A DNA stretch of 64,000 bases from Stenotrophomonas maltophilia (GTDB lineage Bacteria > Pseudomonadota > Gammaproteobacteria > Xanthomonadales > Xanthomonadaceae): NCBI RefSeq assembly GCF_013464485.1, contig NZ_RAUX01000007.1, positions 1 through 64,000 of the forward strand, read 5' to 3'. The notes beneath the pieces were generated by a model, which worked only from the letters and a program-made list of their open reading frames with translations, was not told the origin of the DNA and did no database searches. Shown piece by piece: positions 26,587 to 33,805 of the stretch. Every line of letters starts with the position of its first letter. Position 1 is the first letter of the stretch. A program made the translations under genes and the position numbers.

Positions 26587-27201
26587 CTAAAGCTCCAGCA
26601 CCCGCCGGTAACTCAACGGCCCACGCCCATCGCGAAGGCCAAGCCGCAGCTCCAGCCCGGTGGCCGGCAGCACCTCGCCCTTGCTCGGCAACATTGCCCA
26701 ACCGGCGCCGGGCTGCCAGGCGCGCACCTCGAACCGATGCACATCCCGGGCCACCGCGATGCCTCTCGATTGCTCAGGCTCTGGCAGCGGATACCGGTCC
26801 GTAGCCGCACCACTGGCCCGCCACAACGTGTTGCCCTGCCGCCACCAGCGCACCCGCTGCCAGCGCAGCCCATCGCTGCCGACACTGCGGGTGATCTCCA
26901 GCGCGAAGGTGCCATCCGGGTGTCGCTCGCTCACCAGCGACGGGGGCAGCAATCGCTGCGGACGATCTGCCGGGCGCACCGCGCCATTCATCAGCGCATC
27001 GTCTGCGCGCATTTCGATATCCCGCTGGAACTGCTGCAGCACGCGCAGCGCCGTCGTGGTCTCGGCATCGGCCTGGCGCAGGCGTTGGTCGCTGCTGGCC
27101 ACGCTGTCCAGCGCACGCCAGCAGATCAGCGCCAGCACGCCCATGATGGTGATCGCGATCATCACCTCGATCAGGGTGAAGCCGCGCGCGACCCGCTTCA
27201 T
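26587..27201 (-). CDS. gspJ: Type II secretion minor pseudopilin GspJ
   Basis: Protein of 204 residues. The N-terminus is a textbook prepilin site (VARG|FTLIEVMIAITIMGVLAL) with Glu at +5. The C-terminal part fits GspJ: ALRVLQQFQRDIEMRADDAL, then a W-W-R-Q-G-N-T-L-W-R strand and a D-V-H-R-F-E-V-R-A-W segment. The ATG at 27201 overlaps the gspI stop by 4 nt. The longer open frame upstream lies inside gspI and is rejected. It is the last gene of the leftward gspH-I-J operon and probably sits at the pseudopilus tip with GspI and GspK. Confidence 0.92.
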   Translation of the reverse strand: MKRVARGFTLIEVMIAITIMGVLALICWRALDSVASSDQRLRQADAETTTALRVLQQFQRDIEMRADDALMNGAVRPADRPQRLLPPSLVSERHPDGTFALEITRSVGSDGLRWQRVRWWRQGNTLWRASGAATDRYPLPEPEQSRGIAVARDVHRFEVRAWQPGAGWAMLPSKGEVLPATGLELRLGLRDGRGPLSYRRVLEL

Positions 27202-27560
27202 TGAGTGGCAGTCCACGGCAGCTGCATCCGGGTCAGCGACTGCCGCGGTGCATCTTCGGCCACCACGGTCAGTTCCAGTTGCGGCTGCCCGTCGCTGCCC
27301 GTGCCCAGATGCTGAAGCACCAGGAAGCTGCCGCGTCCCTGCACACAGCGCTGCCGGGCATCCTGCGGTGCCTGTCCGCTCAGGCGCAGTTCCTGCCAGC
27401 GATCCTGCGCACACAACAGTGCCAGGCGACGGTCGCGCAGCCGTGACTGATCGTCGGTTGCCACTGCCACCGAGCGCATCACCGCCGCCAGTGCAATCGA
27501 TACGATCGCAAGCGCGATCAGCACCTCGATCAGGGTGAATCCGCGGGCCACCTGCTTCAT
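27198..27560 (-). CDS. gspI: Type II secretion minor pseudopilin GspI
   Basis: Protein of 120 residues, the usual GspI size. Its prepilin leader and hydrophobic helix (VARG|FTLIEVLIALAIVSIALAAV) are nearly identical to those of GspJ. The family signature A-L-L-C-A-Q-D-R-W-Q-E-L-R-L follows the helix. It overlaps gspH upstream and gspJ downstream by 4 nt each, so the three are probably translated together. GspI is thought to start assembly of the pseudopilus tip. Confidence 0.92.
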   Translation of the reverse strand: MKQVARGFTLIEVLIALAIVSIALAAVMRSVAVATDDQSRLRDRRLALLCAQDRWQELRLSGQAPQDARQRCVQGRGSFLVLQHLGTGSDGQPQLELTVVAEDAPRQSLTRMQLPWTATQ

Positions 27561-28003
27561 TGCACGACCTGCAACTGTCCGCTGCCATCATCACGAAGAC
27601 GCAGTTTGCGACCATCCAGCGACAACCCAACCTCCCAGGCGATACCGATCCACTCCGGGCTCAGCTCAATGGGGTTGGCGGGCTGCACCGCGATGCCCGT
27701 TGCCTGCCACTTCTGCGGACGCAGCAGATCATCGCGTTCAACGGTGACCCAGCGGCTGCCTTCGAGGCGGCTGAAGCGATAGCCGTCGGCGTCGGCCTGC
27801 CAACGCAGGGTGCGGCCATCGATGCGGGCCTCATCGCGTGCCACCTGCAGGCGCTGCGCCAACCGTTCGGCTTCCTGCCGCAGCTGCCGGCCCGGGTCGA
27901 GCAGGCTGCCCAGGCCCAGGCCGATGCCCGCCGTGCAGATGCCGATGATCACCAGCACCACCATCAGCTCCAGCAGGGTGAAACCACGCGGCACGTGCTG
28001 CAT
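27557..28003 (-). CDS. gspH: Type II secretion minor pseudopilin GspH
   Basis: Protein of 148 residues. The prepilin site is PRG|FTLLELMVVLVIIGICTAGIG, with Glu at +5. The C-terminal region has the GspH pattern of an A-R-D-E-A helix, then DGRTLRWQADADGYRF and GSRWVTVERDDLLRP. I chose ATG 28003 because AGGAGG lies just upstream; the frame continues back to 28051 without a better start. It is first in the leftward operon and divergent from gspC, with about 97 nt between for two promoters. Confidence 0.9.
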   Translation of the reverse strand: MQHVPRGFTLLELMVVLVIIGICTAGIGLGLGSLLDPGRQLRQEAERLAQRLQVARDEARIDGRTLRWQADADGYRFSRLEGSRWVTVERDDLLRPQKWQATGIAVQPANPIELSPEWIGIAWEVGLSLDGRKLRLRDDGSGQLQVVQ

Positions 28004-28100
28004 CGACGTTGCCTCCTGTCCGGGTCGATACCTGCCAGCGTAGGCCGGCATGATGAAACAAAAGCGTCAGCCACAGCTGCTAGCGTAGGCGGACACGAAC

Positions 28101-28568
28101 GTGGCGGTGGTGCGGAACATGGATGGCAGGCGCTGGGATCGCAATCGCATACTGACCCTGCTGGCGGCGACGCTGCTGCTGGCCGTGGTGGCCTATTGGG
28201 GTGTCACCCTGTCTGCGGTGGCGCCAGCGGCCGCGGCCAGCGAGACGAAAGCCGAGGCACCGGTACGGCCGATGTTCGATGCAGTGGCCAGCCTGCCGCT
28301 GGTGCGCCTGCTGTCGCCCGGTGCGGTGCAGACCGAGGTGGTGGTGCTGGGCGTGATGGCCGGTGACCATGCGCCATTGGCCCTGCTCTCGGTGGATGGA
28401 CGCCCGGCGGAAGCGTATTCGCCCGGCCAACGACTCGGACCCTGCACGGTACTGGCCAGCATCAGTGCCAGCGCGGTGGAACTGAACCAGGCTGGGCAAT
28501 CACGCAGCTTGCCGGTGCCTGAGCTGCCGCCGGTGCCGACCGATGGCATCGTGCCGGGCGCCCCGTAG
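28101..28568 (+). CDS. gspC: Type II secretion protein GspC, short form without PDZ domain
   Basis: Protein of 155 residues. A transmembrane helix (about 16-36, ILTLLAATLLLAVVAYWGVTL) is followed by the GspC homology region: V-V-V-L-G-V-M-A-G-D-H-A-P, L-S-V-D-G-R-P, Y-S-P-G-Q-R-L-G, then SASAVELNQAGQSRSLPVPE. GspC normally links the inner-membrane platform to the secretin, often with a C-terminal PDZ or coiled coil that helps choose substrates. That part is missing, and the protein ends in a Pro-rich tail. GTG 28101 (AGGCGGA upstream) and ATG 28119 are both possible starts. The stop codon TAG is part of the GTAG of a SMAG repeat. Confidence 0.8.
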   Translation: MAVVRNMDGRRWDRNRILTLLAATLLLAVVAYWGVTLSAVAPAAAASETKAEAPVRPMFDAVASLPLVRLLSPGAVQTEVVVLGVMAGDHAPLALLSVDGRPAEAYSPGQRLGPCTVLASISASAVELNQAGQSRSLPVPELPPVPTDGIVPGAP

Positions 28569-28646
28569 AGCCGAGCCCGCGCTCGGCTGCTCCTGTGCGG
28601 CATCGCCGATGAGTGCAAAAACAGCCGAGCATGGGCTCGGCTCTAC
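28565..28646. repeat. SMAG palindrome pair overlapping the gspC stop
   Basis: GTAG at 28565-28568 heads a hairpin of the AGCCGAGC...GCTCGGCT type; an inverted copy ends in CTAC at 28643-28646. The first GTAG includes the gspC stop codon (TAG, 28566-28568). Confidence 0.85.
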
Positions 28647-28658
28647 AAAGGCGCTGGC

Positions 28659-28994
28659 TCAGCGCGCCGGACGCTGCGGTACCACCGAACGACCAAAGGC
28701 ATCGCCCATGCGCTGTCGTGTGCCTTCCAGGTTGTACTGCATCAGCTGGTTGCCGGGCTGCCGCATCAGGCGTTCGGCCTCCGGTAGCGCCGGTGATTTC
28801 GACGTTTTCGATGCCGGCGCAAGTTTGCGCTGCAGGCAGTCCCAGGCCGGAATACGCTCGCCATTGACCTGCACTTCGATGCAGGGCGCAGCGTCCTCCT
28901 GCTTCTTCGCCTCGTCGGCGCGAACCGGGGCCAACACCAGCAGCAACGCAAGGGCGAGGGCGCCGCGCAGTTCCACCATCAATGATTCACGCAT
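28659..28994 (-). CDS. Small exported protein of unknown function in the secretion locus
   Basis: Protein of 111 residues that I do not recognise. It has a signal peptide (MVELRGALALALLLVLAPVRADE) and a GGGAG ribosome-binding site before ATG 28994. The mature part starts with a Lys/Glu/Asp-rich stretch, then two cysteines 15 residues apart (PCIEVQVNGERIPAWDC) that could form a disulphide, then a basic tail. It is divergent from tpsB and shares an upstream region containing a Pho-box-like site. Its place between gspC and tpsB suggests a periplasmic helper of one of the two export systems. That is a guess from position only. Confidence 0.65.
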   Translation of the reverse strand: MRESLMVELRGALALALLLVLAPVRADEAKKQEDAAPCIEVQVNGERIPAWDCLQRKLAPASKTSKSPALPEAERLMRQPGNQLMQYNLEGTRQRMGDAFGRSVVPQRPAR

Positions 28995-29073
28995 CTCGAA
29001 TCTCCCGCAGCAATCGGCGCTCTGCAATGAAGACGTGTGGCGAAGCCAGGGTCCGCCTGCGTGCGTTGCGGCG

Positions 29074-29110
29074 CTGTCAAAAGATGACAGTGCTGTCACA
29101 AAACTGTTGG
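29074..29110. promoter_or_regulatory. Pho-box-like site and CTGTCA dyad before tpsB
   Basis: CTGTCAC-AAAA-CTGTTGG (29093-29110) has the PhoB layout of two 7-bp half-sites at 11-bp spacing; the first half matches CTGTCAT at 6/7, the second at 4/7. Just before it lies an inverted pair CTGTCA-N5-TGACAG (29074-29090). The site is 77 nt before the tpsB start and also upstream of the divergent small gene. This fits phosphate-starvation control, as known for the Pseudomonas counterpart. Confidence 0.5.
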
Positions 29111-29186
29111 CGGTTTTGACGCGACGTACACGTCCTGTTGGTAGACCCACGCGCCGCTCCATGGCCATTACCTTCGATACGACGCG

Positions 29187-30812
29187 ATGCCTTCGATGAC
29201 TCCTGTTCCGTGCCGAGCCGTCCGCCATCCCCTGCGCCTGCATCCACTGGTGCTGGCCCTGGCCGCGATGCCGCTGCCATTGTTCGCGCAGGAGGCGGCG
29301 CCTGCGCCCAGCGTGAACATCAATGAATACATCGTGCGCGGCAACACCGTGCTCGATCCGCGCCAGATCGAGCGCGCGGTCGAGCCCTTCCTCGGCCCGG
29401 GAAAGACCCTGGCCGATGTCGAGAAGGCACGCGATGCAGTCAATGCGCTGTACCAGCAGGCGGGCTACCAGTCGGTCTACGTGGAGCTGCCCGAGCAGCA
29501 GGTCACCGGCGGCGTGGTGCTGCTGAAAGTGCAGCAGACACCGATCGGCCAGCTGCGGGTCGTGGGCACGAAGCACGAATCGCCCGAACGCATCCGCGAA
29601 CGCGTACCGGCACTTGCCGAGGGCAAGGTGCCGGACTTCGACCAGGCCCAGAAAGAACTGACCGCGCTCAATGAAGGCGGACGTCGCCAGGTGATGCCGC
29701 TGGTGCGCGAAGGCCAGGTGCCGGGCACGATGGATGTGGACCTGCAGGTCGAAGAGAAGTCGCCGTGGCGTGCCAGCGCGTCACTCAACAACGACCACAG
29801 CGCCGACACCGAGAAGCTGCGCCTGAGTGCGTCGCTGGCCTACGACAACCTGTGGAAGCGCGGGCACAGCGCCAACATCGGCGTGTACCTGGCGCCGGAA
29901 GATACAAAGCAGGCCAAGGTGTTCTCGGCCTCGTACACGATGCCGTTCGAAGGCACGCCGTGGAGCCTGGAAGCCTCCGGCTACAAGTCCGACAGCCGCG
30001 TGCTGAACGCGGGCGGGCAGGTCGGAACCGGCACTGGCACCAATGTGATCGGCAATGGTCATTCGATTGGTGTCAAGCTCAACTACCGCCTGGCCGGCAG
30101 CAGCCAATGGTGGCGCCAGCTCAGCCTCGGCGTGGACTTCAAGGACACCGAGGAAGACACGCAGATGGGCAAGGAGAGCCTGAAGACGCCGCTGAAGTAC
30201 GCGCCGATCAGCCTGGCGTTTGTCGGTGTGCGCCAGGGCGAGCAGGATCAGTTGAGCATCAACACGCAGCTGGTGGCCGGTACCCGTCGGCTGTTCGGCT
30301 ATGGCAGCGATGCCATCGGGTTCGGGCAGAAGCGCTATTGGGCCGACCCGAGCTTCGTGGCCTTCAAGGCCGACGTGGCCAACACCCACACCTTCGGCAA
30401 TGACTGGCAATGGTATGCGCGCGGCTCGCTGCAGGTGACCGATGCGCCGCTGGTGTCGGCCGAGCAGTTCGCCGCCGGTGGCATGTACACCGTGCGTGGC
30501 TACCTGTCGGCCGAGGCGATCGGCGACTACGGTGGTCTGGCCAGCCTGGAATGGCGCACCCCGGCGTGGTCGCTGTGGAGCGGCACGGATCTGCGCGTCT
30601 ACAGCTTTGCAGACGCCGCCTACCTGCGCCTGCGCCAGCCACTGCCCGAACAGCGTGACAAGTACAACCTGGCCTCGGTCGGCCTGGGCGCGCAGCTGCG
30701 CCTGGGCGAGCACCTGCAGCTGCGCCTGGACTACGCCTGGCCCTATGCCGATGGCCCGGTCACGCGCAAGGACGACCCGCGCCTGCATTTCAACATCAGC
30801 ACCAGTTACTGA
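29187..30812 (+). CDS. Two-partner secretion outer-membrane transporter TpsB (ShlB/FhaC family)
   Basis: Protein of 541 residues. A signal peptide ends near LPLFAQE. Two POTRA domains follow (about 40-115, INEYIVRGNTVLDPRQIERAV; and about 115-195). The C-terminal 16-strand barrel begins near SPWRASASLNNDHSADTEKLR. The conserved loop-6 motif VRGY (in MYTVRGYLSAEAIGDYGG) is present. The protein should pass the giant TpsA through the outer membrane, although the two genes are 3 kb apart with gspHIJ, gspC and a small gene between. ATG 29187 and ATG 29196 are both possible starts. It leads a rightward run of TpsB, ExbB-like, ExbD and TonB, which hints that its work may be coupled to proton motive force. 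Confidence 0.92.
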   Translation: MPSMTPVPCRAVRHPLRLHPLVLALAAMPLPLFAQEAAPAPSVNINEYIVRGNTVLDPRQIERAVEPFLGPGKTLADVEKARDAVNALYQQAGYQSVYVELPEQQVTGGVVLLKVQQTPIGQLRVVGTKHESPERIRERVPALAEGKVPDFDQAQKELTALNEGGRRQVMPLVREGQVPGTMDVDLQVEEKSPWRASASLNNDHSADTEKLRLSASLAYDNLWKRGHSANIGVYLAPEDTKQAKVFSASYTMPFEGTPWSLEASGYKSDSRVLNAGGQVGTGTGTNVIGNGHSIGVKLNYRLAGSSQWWRQLSLGVDFKDTEEDTQMGKESLKTPLKYAPISLAFVGVRQGEQDQLSINTQLVAGTRRLFGYGSDAIGFGQKRYWADPSFVAFKADVANTHTFGNDWQWYARGSLQVTDAPLVSAEQFAAGGMYTVRGYLSAEAIGDYGGLASLEWRTPAWSLWSGTDLRVYSFADAAYLRLRQPLPEQRDKYNLASVGLGAQLRLGEHLQLRLDYAWPYADGPVTRKDDPRLHFNISTSY

Positions 30813-30850
30813 CCCTTCCCTTGAACATGCGTTCTCCGGAGACCCTTCGC

Positions 30851-32635
30851 ATGGACCGTTTGCTTTCCCGAGTGTTGCTGCTGCTGGCCGCGCTGGTTGC
30901 GTTGCCTGCTGCTGCGGCCGATGCCAATTGGTGGCAGGCCGAATGGAAGTACCGCAAGCCGATCACCGTCGACGCCGGCCCGCAAGGCGCCGGCCTGGCC
31001 GCTGACCCGGGCCGCACGCCGCTGCTGTTGCGCCTGCATACCGGCAACTTCGGTTTCGACGGTACCCAGGACGCGGGCAACGACCTGCGTTTCGTCTCGG
31101 GCGATGGCCGGACTGTGCTGGCCCATCAGATCGAACAGTTCGATCCCAAGCTGGGCCTGGCCCTGGTCTGGGTGGACGTGCCGGCAGTCAGCGCCGCGGC
31201 GCCGCAGACGATCTGGATGTACTACGGCAACGAGAAGGCCCCGGCCAGCGGCAACGGCCAGCAGGTGTTCGACCCGGACTACACGCTGGTCTACCACTTC
31301 GCCGAAGCCAATGCGCCTGCACGCGACACCACCGCCTACGGCAACAATGCCGGTGCTGTGGTGCCGCCGTCCGAAGGTTCGGTGATCGGCCGTGGCGTGC
31401 AGTTGGGCGCAGGCCCGCTGCCGTTGCCGGCCAGCGCCTCGCTGGCACAGGAAGCGGGGGCGCCGTTGACCCTCTCGGCCTGGATCAAGCCGGGCAGCAA
31501 CAATGCGGCGCAGGCAATCTATGCCCGTCGCGATGGCGCCTCCGAGCTGGTGGTCGGTATCGAGAACCGGGTGCCGTTCGTGCAACTCAATGGCCAGCGC
31601 AGTACGCCGGCACAGCCGATTCCGGAAGGGCAGTGGGCGCACGTGGCACTGACCGCGGACAAGGGTGCGCTGCAGCTGTACCTCAACGGCCGTGTAGTGG
31701 CCCAGCTGAGCGGCGAGCTGCCGGCGCTGGGTACCGCGCCGGTGGTGGGCGCCGATGCCCCGGGTGCTGCACAGCCTTTGGCCAACTTCGAAGGCGCTCT
31801 GGATGAGCTGCGCATCTCGCGGGTGGCACGTCCGGCCGCGCTGCTGCTGGCCGATGCCACCGCTCAGGGCGCCGACTCGCGCCTGATCAGCTACGGCGCC
31901 GACGAGCAATCCGCCGGGCAGAGCCACTTCGGCTTCATTCTCAAGGCGATGCCGTTCGATGCCTGGGTGGTGGTCGCCATCCTCGGCCTGATGATGCTGC
32001 TGTCGTGGGCGATCATGATTGCCAAGAGCCGCCACTTCGGCCGCACCAGCAAGGCCAATGCGGTATTCACCGAGAGCTTCGGCAAGTTGTCCGGTGTGCC
32101 GCTGCGCACTCTGTCCGAGATGGACCGCCAGGGCAAGGCGCCGACCGCGATGCACGACGGCTCGCTGTGGCGCATCTACCAGGTGGCCATCGATGAAATG
32201 CAGCAGCGTCACCAGCGCGACGGCAATAGTGGTTATCTCAGTGGTGCCACCATTGCGGCGATCCGCGCCTCGATGGATGCGGTGATGGTGCGCGAGCAGG
32301 AAGCGATGGCGCGGCGCATGAACTGGCTGTCGACCACCATCGAAGGCGCGCCGTACGTGGGCCTGTTCGGTACCGTGATCGGCATCATGCTGGTGTTCGT
32401 GGTGGCGGCGATGGCTGGCGCGGTGGACATCAATTCGGTGGCGCCCGGCATGGCGGCGGCGCTGCTGTGTACCGCTGCCGGCCTCGGCGTCGCGATCCCG
32501 GCGCTGTTCGGCTACAACTACCTGGGCGCACGCGCCGAGGCGATCGGCGCGGATATGGCGGTGTTCATCGACGAGTTCGCCGCGCGCCTGGCCGAAGAGC
32601 AGGACGGGCGCGGCCCGGCCGCGGTCCAGGGCTGA
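30851..32635 (+). CDS. Chimeric ExbB/TolQ protein with periplasmic DUF2341 and LamG-like domains
   Basis: Protein of 594 residues. A signal peptide (MDRLLSRVLLLLAALVALPAAAA) is followed by a DUF2341 domain (about 25-135), a LamG-like jelly-roll (about 145-350, SAWIKPGSNNAAQAIYARRDG and EGQWAHVALTADKGALQLYLNG), and then an ExbB/TolQ proton channel. The channel helices lie at about 370-391, 502-523 (GLFGTVIGIMLVFVV) and 533-555. Plain ExbB has only the channel, so this one carries a large periplasmic lectin-like head. I chose ATG 30851 because GGAGA lies upstream and the signal peptide fits; TTG 30821 and ATG 30827 are in frame. It pairs with the ExbD and TonB genes that follow. ExbB2 of the P. 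aeruginosa pdt locus is the likely counterpart. Confidence 0.9.
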   Translation: MDRLLSRVLLLLAALVALPAAAADANWWQAEWKYRKPITVDAGPQGAGLAADPGRTPLLLRLHTGNFGFDGTQDAGNDLRFVSGDGRTVLAHQIEQFDPKLGLALVWVDVPAVSAAAPQTIWMYYGNEKAPASGNGQQVFDPDYTLVYHFAEANAPARDTTAYGNNAGAVVPPSEGSVIGRGVQLGAGPLPLPASASLAQEAGAPLTLSAWIKPGSNNAAQAIYARRDGASELVVGIENRVPFVQLNGQRSTPAQPIPEGQWAHVALTADKGALQLYLNGRVVAQLSGELPALGTAPVVGADAPGAAQPLANFEGALDELRISRVARPAALLLADATAQGADSRLISYGADEQSAGQSHFGFILKAMPFDAWVVVAILGLMMLLSWAIMIAKSRHFGRTSKANAVFTESFGKLSGVPLRTLSEMDRQGKAPTAMHDGSLWRIYQVAIDEMQQRHQRDGNSGYLSGATIAAIRASMDAVMVREQEAMARRMNWLSTTIEGAPYVGLFGTVIGIMLVFVVAAMAGAVDINSVAPGMAAALLCTAAGLGVAIPALFGYNYLGARAEAIGADMAVFIDEFAARLAEEQDGRGPAAVQG

Positions 32636-32645
32636 GGGGCGCGCC

Positions 32646-33059
32646 ATGGGCCAGAAGGCGAAGTTCGGCATCAAGAAGCGCGAGAAGGGCATCAACGTAA
32701 CGCCCTTCGTCGACGTGCTGCTGGTGGTGCTGGTGATCTTCATCCTGACCAGCAACGCCTCCATCCCCGGCATCGAGGTCAATCTGCCGAAGGCCAGCAA
32801 CAGCGTGGCCCTGGAAAAGCCGAAGACCAAGGCGATCACCATCGACCCCAGTGGCCAGGTGTTCCTGGATGCCTATCCGGTGACGATGGCCGAGCTGGAA
32901 GACCGGCTGCGTACCGAACGCGCGACCACGCCAGATTTCCCGGTGATCGTGCGCGGTGATGCGCAGGTGCAGTACGCCCGCGTGGTCGAGGTGCTGGACC
33001 TGCTGCGGCGCCTGGAGCTGGCCCAGGTCGGCCTGGTCACCGGCAAGGCGCAGGGTTGA
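32646..33059 (+). CDS. exbD: ExbD/TolR-family proton-channel subunit
   Basis: Protein of 137 residues. A short cytoplasmic tail (KKREKGINVTPFVD) leads into one transmembrane helix (VDVLLVVLVIFILTSNA). The conserved channel Asp sits in TPFVDVLLV. The periplasmic domain has the ExbD pattern (AITIDPSGQVFLD, then PVIVRGDAQVQYARVVEVLDLL). It starts 10 nt after the ExbB-like gene and 3 nt before the TonB gene, so the three form one energising module. With ExbB it should harvest proton motive force. Confidence 0.94.
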   Translation: MGQKAKFGIKKREKGINVTPFVDVLLVVLVIFILTSNASIPGIEVNLPKASNSVALEKPKTKAITIDPSGQVFLDAYPVTMAELEDRLRTERATTPDFPVIVRGDAQVQYARVVEVLDLLRRLELAQVGLVTGKAQG

Positions 33060-33062
33060 GGC

Positions 33063-33764
33063 ATGACGGCCCATCAACCCCCTCGACCGGAGCCCGGCAT
33101 GCGCGGTCGCCAGTTGCTGGTGACCGTGGCACTGGTGCTGGCCGCGTTGCTGGTGCTCGGCATCGCGGTGTGGTGGCTGTTGTTCAAGGACACCGCCAGC
33201 ACCCGTCGGCCGGTGGCGCAGCCGCCGATGCTGGCGCTGCCACCCCCTCCGCCGCCGCCCCCGCCGCCCCCGGAAAAACCACCGGAGCCGGAGACACCAC
33301 CGGAAGAGACGATGCCCGAACCGGAACCGCTGGATCAGCCGACGCCGGCCGAAGAGCCGACGCCGACGCCGGATAACAGCGATCCGGTGACGATGAATGC
33401 CGACGCGCAGGCCGGTGGTGACAACTTCGGTATCCAGTCCGGCAGTGGTGGCGGTTCGTCCGGCGTTGGCCGTGGTGGCGCCGGCAACGCTACCTACGGC
33501 CGCTACCTGGGCTACCTGATGCAGCAGGCGATCTCGCGCGACGACAAGGTCAAGCGCCTGGCATTCCAGCTGCAGGTGAACGTATGGCTGGCCAGCGATG
33601 GCCGCCTGGAGAAGGTCGAGCTGGTGCGCGGCAGTGGCAACGAGGAGGCCGACGCGGCCGTGCTCGATGCCCTGCGTCGCATCGGCAAGGTTGACCAGGC
33701 ACCGCCGCCGTCACTCGATTTCCCCGCCCGCGTCCTGATCCAGGGCCGCCGGCCGGGGGCCTGA
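33063..33764 (+). CDS. TonB-family energy transducer
   Basis: Protein of 233 residues. A cytoplasmic tail of about 18 residues precedes one membrane anchor (about 19-41, LVTVALVLAALLVLGIAVWWLLF). A Pro/Glu-rich periplasmic spacer follows, including a run of eleven prolines at about 61-71. A Gly/Ser linker and a C-terminal TonB domain (about 145-233, YGRYLGYLMQQAI, then LQVNVWLASDGRLEKVELVRGSG) complete it. It starts 3 nt after exbD. No TonB-dependent receptor is encoded in this locus; the nearest outer-membrane partners are TpsB, the large porin and the STN-TonB_C protein at 364. A dedicated transducer for a two-partner system is unusual and is discussed under findings. Confidence 0.9.
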   Translation: MTAHQPPRPEPGMRGRQLLVTVALVLAALLVLGIAVWWLLFKDTASTRRPVAQPPMLALPPPPPPPPPPPEKPPEPETPPEETMPEPEPLDQPTPAEEPTPTPDNSDPVTMNADAQAGGDNFGIQSGSGGGSSGVGRGGAGNATYGRYLGYLMQQAISRDDKVKRLAFQLQVNVWLASDGRLEKVELVRGSGNEEADAAVLDALRRIGKVDQAPPPSLDFPARVLIQGRRPGA

Positions 33765-33805
33765 CTCCGACTTCCGTGATTTCCCTTCTTTCGATGAGAA
33801 CCGTG

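Noticed and set aside
28101-28568. gspC considered as a frameshifted pseudogene
   Set aside because: The homology region is intact and in frame, and short GspC-type proteins are known. A missing PDZ domain alone is not proof of decay, though the stop inside the SMAG is noted as a finding.
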